This document shows positions 56,614 to 61,063 of a stretch of DNA of 61,063 nucleotides, piece after piece; position 1 is the first letter of the stretch; every line of letters begins with the position of its first letter. This stretch comes from an uncultured Bacteroidota bacterium (lineage in GTDB: Bacteria > Bacteroidota > Bacteroidia > AKYH767-A > OLB10), in NCBI GenBank assembly GCA_903881665.1, contig CAIRUC010000060.1, positions 1 through 61,063 of the forward strand, in the 5' to 3' direction. Both the position numbers and the translations under genes were made by a program. Under the pieces are notes generated by a model, which searched no databases, was not told where the DNA came from, and saw nothing but the letters and a program-made list of their open reading frames with translations.

Positions 56614-57321
56614 ATGAGCGTACATATAAATGCCAAGAAAGGGGAGATTGCTTCGGTAGTTTTAATGCCAGGTGATCCATTAAGAGCAAAGTTTATTGCA
56701 GAAAACTGGTTGGAAGACGCTATTTTAGTAAGCAGCACACGTAATGTTTATTATTACACTGGTACTTACAAGGGTAAACGCATCACAGTTGGTGCTAGCG
56801 GAATGGGTTGTGCATCGATTGGCATCTATTCTTTCGAGTTGTTCAACGAATATGATGTCGATTGTATCATTCGAATTGGAACTGCTGGTTCTTATTTTCC
56901 TGAAATAGGTGTTTATGATATTATCAATACTGACCTAGCTTGTAGTGAATCGACTTATGCAGAATATGCATTTGAAATACCGGGTAACTCTTTAAAACAT
57001 GTGGGTAATGCGTACGAAATAATTAACGAAACAGCAGTTGCCATGAATATGAACATTCGAAGTGGAGCTGTTCATTCAAGTGATATCTTTTATCGTAAAT
57101 CGAAGGAACTACCAGCAGTAGTTAAAGAACATAATTGCTTAGTTGTAGAGATGGAAGCTTTTGCATTATTTGCTAACGCGATGTACTTAGGAAAGTCTGC
57201 GGCTACTTTGCTAACGGTATCTGATGTTATTCCCACTGGAGAAGAAATTTCTGCTGATGACCGAGAGCGTTCATTAAAGCCAATGATTGAGCTGGCTTTG
57301 GAGAGTGCCTTGAGGTTATAA
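56614..57321 (+). CDS. deoD: Purine nucleoside phosphorylase, DeoD type
   Basis: 235 residues, the length of hexameric DeoD enzymes. VVLMPGDPLRAKFIAENWL and STRNVYYYTGTYKGKRI give phosphate and ribose sites, GTAGSY is the Gly loop, VVEMEAFALFANA binds the sugar, and the catalytic Asp is in LLTVSDVIPTGE. It splits purine (deoxy)nucleosides with phosphate for salvage in the cytosol. It lies 101 bases before the ABC gene; an AT-only inverted repeat between them suggests the two are separate units. Confidence 0.97.
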   Translation: MSVHINAKKGEIASVVLMPGDPLRAKFIAENWLEDAILVSSTRNVYYYTGTYKGKRITVGASGMGCASIGIYSFELFNEYDVDCIIRIGTAGSYFPEIGVYDIINTDLACSESTYAEYAFEIPGNSLKHVGNAYEIINETAVAMNMNIRSGAVHSSDIFYRKSKELPAVVKEHNCLVVEMEAFALFANAMYLGKSAATLLTVSDVIPTGEEISADDRERSLKPMIELALESALRL

Positions 57322-57345
57322 CTTTATTGTTTTTTAACTGATTAT

Positions 57346-57381
57346 TAATTCAATTTGTTTTATTCAGTTATAATTGAATTA
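57346..57381. repeat. AT-only inverted repeat between deoD and the ABC operon
   Basis: TAATTCAATT (57346-57355) and AATTGAATTA (57372-57381), 10 bp perfect, 16-base spacer, followed by TTTTT. Could be a weak terminator for deoD or an operator; its AT-only stem makes the first doubtful. Confidence 0.4.
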
Positions 57382-57422
57382 TTTTTAAACTTTCATTCAA
57401 GGAGATTGTTATAAAATCTTCT

Positions 57423-58355
57423 ATGAATACTGTATTACAAATTAATCAAATTTCTAAGTCGTTTAAGGACTTTAAAGCGGTAGATAATTTAAGCTTTAAA
57501 GTTAATCAAGGCGATATATTTGGTTTTCTCGGACAGAATGGTGCTGGGAAATCTACTACCATACGAATGCTTCTTAGTTTGATTCAGCCAGACTCAGGAA
57601 GTATTGAGATTTTCGGAATGAATCTAAACACCCACAGGAATGAAATTGTAAGAAAGGTAGGTGCTGTTATTGAAAAACCAGATTTGTATAAGTACCTCTC
57701 TGCATATGATAATTTAAAATTATTTGCGAAAATGAGTGGTATTAAAGTTTCGAAATCGCTTTTGATGGATCAATTAGAGCTTGTTGGTTTGGCTACTCGT
57801 TATGATAGCAAGGTTGGTACGTTCAGTCAAGGGATGAAGCAACGATTAGGGATTGCAGTTGCACTCGTTCATAATCCAGAATTAATCGTGTTAGATGAAC
57901 CAACAAATGGTTTGGATCCGCAAGGAATAGCCGATATCAGAAATCTTATTTTAACACTAAGCCGCGATAGAAATAAAACGATTTTAGTGTCCTCCCATTT
58001 ATTGAGTGAGATTGAATTGATTGCTAATAGAATGCTAATCATGCATCATGGTAAAAAAGTAGTGGAAGGTGATGTGAAAGTTTTATTGGATCCATCCAAA
58101 ACTATTTTAAAAATTGAAACCGGTGATAATAGCAAAGCTTTTGAGTTAATATCAAAAAGTAATTGGACAAAAGGACTAGAGAATATCCAAAATCAAATTC
58201 AATTGGAAATTACGAAGAGTGATATTCCTGATTTAGTCCGTTTTCTCACAGCTCATCAAACCGATATTTATTTAATTCAAAATCTTCATTCGCTTGAAGA
58301 TTATTTCTTGAAACTTACTAATCCGAAAGAAGATGTTCACGCTGTTACAAATTGA
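57423..58355 (+). CDS. ABC-2-type transporter ATP-binding protein
   Basis: 310 residues. Walker A GQNGAGKSTT, signature FSQGMKQRL, Walker B LIVLDEPTNGLDP and the H-loop SSHLL are all intact. The C-terminal ~80 residues are the extra domain found in DrrA/CcmA/GldA-like exporters. It should power the membrane partner encoded next, whose start lies within its last 23 bases. Cargo unknown. GldA (gliding) is a relative, but no gldF/gldG pair follows. Confidence 0.94.
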   Translation: MNTVLQINQISKSFKDFKAVDNLSFKVNQGDIFGFLGQNGAGKSTTIRMLLSLIQPDSGSIEIFGMNLNTHRNEIVRKVGAVIEKPDLYKYLSAYDNLKLFAKMSGIKVSKSLLMDQLELVGLATRYDSKVGTFSQGMKQRLGIAVALVHNPELIVLDEPTNGLDPQGIADIRNLILTLSRDRNKTILVSSHLLSEIELIANRMLIMHHGKKVVEGDVKVLLDPSKTILKIETGDNSKAFELISKSNWTKGLENIQNQIQLEITKSDIPDLVRFLTAHQTDIYLIQNLHSLEDYFLKLTNPKEDVHAVTN

Positions 58356-59226
58356 ATTGCATAAAATTTATTCAAGGCCTCGTACTTATATTGCATTTGC
58401 AGCGATAACAGCTATCGTATTAATTTTTCAATTTGCATTCAAGTACGATGGTCAGAGTTATATGGACTTAATGTTACAAAACATTCAAGACAATTTTGAA
58501 ATTGATAAATCTAAAGCTATTAACGGGTATTTTATGTGTTACATTATATTGAACACATTACTGATACAGGTTCCTATTCTTGTAGCCTTGGTTGCTGCAG
58601 ACACCATATCAGGGGAAGCCAATATGGGAACATTAAGGTTGATGTTGACAAAACCTGTTAGTCGCACTCAACTGTTATTAGTTAAATTTTTAGCATCTTT
58701 TATATTTACCGTTTGCCTTTTAATATGGATGGCCATTATTGCATTATTTCTCAGTATACTCATTTTTGGTCAAGAAGATATGTTAGTTTTCAGAGTTAAA
58801 GGCGAGGAGTCTTTTATTCTTCAGATAACAAAAGATGATATCATGTGGAGATATTTCGCAGCCTTTGGTTATGCTGCTATCGCGTTAACGGTCATTGTTT
58901 CATTAGGGATGTTACTTTCTGTTTTTGCAGAAAATTCCATCGGACCTATTGTAGCAACTGTCTGTATCGTTTTGTTCTTTACAATTGTTTCGAATATGAA
59001 TATTCCCGTCATCGATAGAAATGTAAAACCTTATTTGTTTACTTCTTATCTCGTTGGATGGAAAGGGTTCTTTTATATTGGCTTAGATTGTTCCGATCAA
59101 CCTATCAAAGGAAGTATAGAAAATTGGCCCGCTATCAAAAAGAGCATTTACATTTTATTAAGTCATATTGGATTTTTTCTGACGATGGCCATCATTTCAT
59201 TTAGAAAAAAAGATATTCTTTCTTAA
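58333..59226 (+). CDS. ABC-2-type transporter permease
   Basis: 297 residues with six hydrophobic segments. The N-terminal helix TYIAFAAITAIVLIFQFAF is followed by an outward loop. ISGEANMGTLRLMLTKPVSRTQLLLVKFL is the hallmark of ABC-2 permeases (ABC2_membrane_2/5 type), the rest of the helices follow, and RKKDILS forms the end. It overlaps the ATPase gene by 23 bases, so translation is coupled. Together they would export a substrate, and the LolA-like gene 10 bases later suggests lipid or lipoprotein work (inference). Confidence 0.92.
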   Translation: MFTLLQIELHKIYSRPRTYIAFAAITAIVLIFQFAFKYDGQSYMDLMLQNIQDNFEIDKSKAINGYFMCYIILNTLLIQVPILVALVAADTISGEANMGTLRLMLTKPVSRTQLLLVKFLASFIFTVCLLIWMAIIALFLSILIFGQEDMLVFRVKGEESFILQITKDDIMWRYFAAFGYAAIALTVIVSLGMLLSVFAENSIGPIVATVCIVLFFTIVSNMNIPVIDRNVKPYLFTSYLVGWKGFFYIGLDCSDQPIKGSIENWPAIKKSIYILLSHIGFFLTMAIISFRKKDILS

Positions 59227-59236
59227 TACAATTCAC

Positions 59237-59935
59237 ATGATAAAGATAACTTTCAGAATACTACTATTAATTTTAGTTTGTCATTGCCATACATTCGGCC
59301 AAGTAAATAATACACTATTGAAAAATGTCCAATTAAAAATGGACAAGGTATCAGATTATGAAGCAGAAGGTAAATTAAGAACTAATGTTGCTTTCTTAAA
59401 ATTGCCTATAGCCAAAGTAAAGTTGTATTATAAAAATCCCAATAAATTTAAATTGAAGAGTGAAAATGGAATGTCGTTTGTTCCTAAAGGTTCGATGAGT
59501 ATAAACCTAAACAACATTTTTTTAAATAATAAATATACGATCATTGATGCAGGTGTTGATAAAATAGGTAATATAGATGTTGTAGTACTTAAACTCTTGC
59601 CAGATGATGATAACAGCGATTTAGTGTTAACTACGCTTTATATAGATGCTGTAAATTTTCTAATTCTAAAAAGCAAAACAACCACCAAAGAAAATGGAAC
59701 CTATGAGCTTCAGATGACTTATGAAAATTATTCGAAATATGGTTTGCCTGACAAAATCATCTTCTCGTTCAATACCAAAGATTACAAATTACCTAAAGGA
59801 ATTACATTTGATTTTGATGATGGCTCTGCAAAAAAATCAAATGCCCAAAATACGGTCGCTAAAAAAGGAGAAATAGAAATTAAAATTGAAAAATATCAGA
59901 TAAACAAAGGGCTTTCGAGTGCGATTTTCAAGTAA
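59237..59935 (+). CDS. LolA-like/outer-membrane lipoprotein-sorting-type secreted protein
   Basis: 232 residues with signal peptide MIKITFRILLLILVCHCHTFGQ. The repeated short strands (VSDYEAEGKLRTNVAFLKL, VKLYYKNPNKFKLKSENGM, ADPD-like turns, YIDAVNFLILKSKTTTKENG) look like the LolA/LolB half-barrel. It differs from the first LolA-like gene at 30316. It lies 10 bases after the ABC permease, so it is part of that operon and may accept the exported molecule in the periplasm. The family call rests on pattern only. Confidence 0.72.
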   Translation: MIKITFRILLLILVCHCHTFGQVNNTLLKNVQLKMDKVSDYEAEGKLRTNVAFLKLPIAKVKLYYKNPNKFKLKSENGMSFVPKGSMSINLNNIFLNNKYTIIDAGVDKIGNIDVVVLKLLPDDDNSDLVLTTLYIDAVNFLILKSKTTTKENGTYELQMTYENYSKYGLPDKIIFSFNTKDYKLPKGITFDFDDGSAKKSNAQNTVAKKGEIEIKIEKYQINKGLSSAIFK

Positions 59936-60285
59936 AAAAAAATTTGAAAGTTGTATTTTCCTATCTTTTTTTTCAAATAAAATCATTTTAAATTATTTGT
60001 TAAAAATGAGCGCATTTCGTTGGCTTGTAGCTGTATGTAGCATGTTCTCTCCCGATTCTCGCCTCATTTGTGAGCAACAAATTTGGGCAATAATCAGTCA
60101 AAAAGTACAAGTAAAAAAGTAGAGTTGGGCAACAAAAAAGAGAAAGAAAAGTGTACTGAAACTCAATAAAAATAGGCACTTAACAAACAAAAGAAAGTAA
60201 ATTACTTTCCGATACAGAATTTCAGATTATCTAGAAAATCAATTAGTTATCGAAAATTTTAGTAAAAAAGTGTGCCAAAATTGTA

Positions 60286-60326
60286 AAAAAAGTGCTGTTT
60301 TTTCACCCTTTTTTTGGCACTTTTTT
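60286..60326. repeat. Inverted repeat AAAAAAGTGC / GCACTTTTTT
   Basis: 10-bp arms with a 21-base loop; an overlapping alternative pairs GTGCCAAAA (60272-60280) with TTTTGGCAC (60312-60320). May act as a weak bidirectional terminator after the ABC operon; the GC core is only four pairs. Confidence 0.4.
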
Positions 60327-60567
60327 GCTCAAAAAAATGTTGGATAAAATGTTGAATTTGGGCTCTTTTTTACCCGTTTTTCGCTCGTAAAATCAATGTT
60401 TTTAAAAACTAAAATAGCATAACGTTAGTATATCAAACTTTTTATAGTTTGCGCTAGTTCCCTGGACTGTGCCAGAATGTGATTTTTTTAGCCAATATTT
60501 TGAACCTCTTCAGAGGGAGGAGGTGAATAGTGCATTCCCCCAACATTCTGTTTTTATCATTTACTTG

Positions 60568-60633
60568 AAGCACATTTTTGATGAGTGTTACGTTAGAATT
60601 AATTGTGGTTATAGCTAATTTTGAAATGTGCTT
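60568..60633. repeat. Inverted repeat AAGCACATTT / AAATGTGCTT
   Basis: Perfect 10-bp arms 46 bases apart, the right arm followed by TTTTTT. A second, 8-bp pair (CAGAATGT 60473-60480 / ACATTCTG 60543-60550) lies just to the left. The role is unknown; these may be structured RNA or ends of a decayed element. Confidence 0.4.
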
Positions 60634-60698
60634 TTTTTAATTAGTTTTGTATTGAGCTTTTACACGATAGCTTAATTATTCATGGCCCAACTACCCCC

Positions 60699-60848
60699 AG
60701 TGGCTACGCAGGCTTCTGGTGGACATCCACACAGCTCTCTTCAGCTTCCGATGCCTGGTTCCGGAACCTTGGCAGTAACATTGGCTACGTTTACCGAAAC
60801 ACCTCTACCAAGAGTAACGGCTTGTCGATACGTTGCGTCCGGGATTAG
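60699..60848 (+). pseudogene. Orphan C-terminal FISUMP-domain fragment (remnant or DGR-type variable repeat)
   Basis: In the frame beginning at 60699 the DNA reads FWWTSTQ, then AWFRNLGSNIGYVYRNTSTK, then SNGLSIRCVRD and a TAG stop at 60846-60848. This is the typical ending of the Fibrobacter succinogenes major paralogous (FISUMP) domain, a C-type-lectin-like fold. In this frame the open stretch reaches back only to a stop at 60642 and contains no ATG, so only the last ~50 of ~180 residues exist. By hand count, 60681-60850 has 93 G/C in 170 bases, against 18 in 60 at 60361-60420, so it is compositionally foreign. Many codons at the usually variable sites have the form NNC/NNT, as in DGR variable repeats. 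Alternatives: a decayed paralogue or recombination scar. Confidence 0.7.
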
Positions 60849-60873
60849 CAGTGAAGTACGCAGACTTCACTGC
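60848..60873. repeat. Strong hairpin directly after the FISUMP stop
   Basis: GCAGTGAAGT / ACTTCACTGC, a perfect 10-bp stem with a 6-nt loop ACGCAG. The first stem base is the last base of the stop codon. No T-run follows, so it is not a standard terminator. Confidence 0.8.
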
Positions 60874-60877
60874 TACC

Positions 60878-60898
60878 CTGAAGGCGTCAGTCCTTCAG
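60878..60898. repeat. Second hairpin after the FISUMP fragment
   Basis: CTGAAGG / CCTTCAG, a perfect 7-bp stem with a 7-nt loop, four bases after the first hairpin. Again no T-run. Confidence 0.75.
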
Positions 60899-61003
60899 AT
60901 TGAACGGGAGGATTGTGCGTTTGAACTTTCCATGCGAGCAATGGCGCTAGCATTGGGAGAAAATGAAATAGTGTAAGACAACCTAATTTTAAATAATAAA
61001 ACT

Positions 61004-61063
61004 ATGAAACAACTATTCAACCTTATCTTTTTGTTCGGAGTAATTGCCATATTGGGAGTCTCC
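61004..61063 (+). CDS. Start of a secreted or lipoprotein gene, cut by the window edge
   Basis: ATG 61004 opens MKQLFNLIFLFGVIAILGVS, 20 codons with a basic start and a hydrophobic core, hence a signal peptide or membrane anchor. The frame runs off the end. A-rich sequence (AATAATAAAACT) precedes it, as is common at starts in this genome. What the mature protein is cannot be said; given the FISUMP fragment just upstream, a FISUMP or related surface protein would be worth checking for. Confidence 0.65.
   Translation, partial: MKQLFNLIFLFGVIAILGVS

Larger units (their letters stand above)
59936..60680. other. AT-rich, inverted-repeat-rich gene-free stretch
   Basis: No credible gene. A 67-codon frame at 59919-60122 overlaps the previous gene and has no support. 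T- and A-runs are frequent. Three inverted-repeat pairs lie here: 60286-60295/60317-60326, 60473-60480/60543-60550 and 60568-60577/60624-60633. Confidence 0.55.

Noticed and set aside
57423..59226. gldA-gldF gliding transporter genes
   Set aside because: ATPase resembles GldA only at family level; the permease is longer than GldF and no GldG-like gene follows.
59919..60122. 67-codon open frame after the LolA-like gene
   Set aside because: Overlaps the real gene end in another frame and has no family resemblance or start signal.
60682..60903. 73-codon ATG-started frame in the GC-rich island
   Set aside because: The FISUMP reading in another frame of the same DNA is clearly the meaningful one; this frame has no recognisable motif.

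Overview
The window reads as chromosome of an AT-rich member of the Bacteroidota. Evidence: two giant secreted proteins with type IX secretion (T9SS) or gliding-type C-terminal domains, a GWxTD-domain protein, FtsK beside a LolA-like carrier, a split YeeE sulfur-transporter pair, and several start regions carrying the Bacteroidota promoter box TAnnTTTG. The species cannot be fixed from this sequence. No phage, insertion sequence, CRISPR array, rRNA or replication origin was seen.

Layout. 111-13043: one giant surface protein built from ten lectin-like plus Ig-like units. 13152-14780 (minus): a single-chain dihydroxyacetone kinase. 14985-15207: a hairpin element, a terminator and tRNA-Ser(UGA). 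15427-18632: GWxTD protein, glycosyltransferase and FAH-family hydrolase, meeting a convergent MMPL/RND exporter. 21600-22106: isopentenyl-diphosphate isomerase. 22499-30250: a second giant protein, with 17 PKD and 9 Ig-like repeats and a gliding-type C-terminus. 30316-33585 (minus): FtsK and LolA. 33820-36881: a Crp-type regulator, an MBL/double-rhodanese protein and a split YeeE pair, which looks like a sulfane-sulfur or thiosulfate handling operon. 37055-45170 (minus): SlyD, a phosphoesterase, and a tightly packed PIG-L / MFS / S8 peptidase / RNA methyltransferase operon. 45816-51264: a complete RND tripartite efflux operon. 51266-56464: a T9SS phospholipase-D-like protein, a START-like protein, a THUMP methyltransferase, a VanX-like dipeptidase and a hypothetical secreted protein. 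56614-59935: purine nucleoside phosphorylase, then an ABC-2 exporter with a LolA-like third gene. 59936-61063: mostly non-coding, AT-rich and rich in inverted repeats, ending in a small GC-rich island and the first codons of a further secreted protein.

The least ordinary spot is that island (60681 to about 60976). In one frame it encodes, with no start codon, only the last ~50 residues of a FISUMP (Fibrobacter succinogenes major paralogous, C-type-lectin-like) domain ending in a clean CVRD-stop. Two strong hairpins without T-runs follow at once. The layout recalls the variable repeat and downstream hairpin of a diversity-generating retroelement (DGR), but no reverse transcriptase or template copy is in view, so a decayed paralogue fragment is equally possible.

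Some starts differ from the longest open frame. Four genes are better begun at internal ATGs (111, 37567, 38390, 52645), as is the lolA gene (30960). Two genes (DhaKL and the THUMP methyltransferase) appear to begin at TTG.
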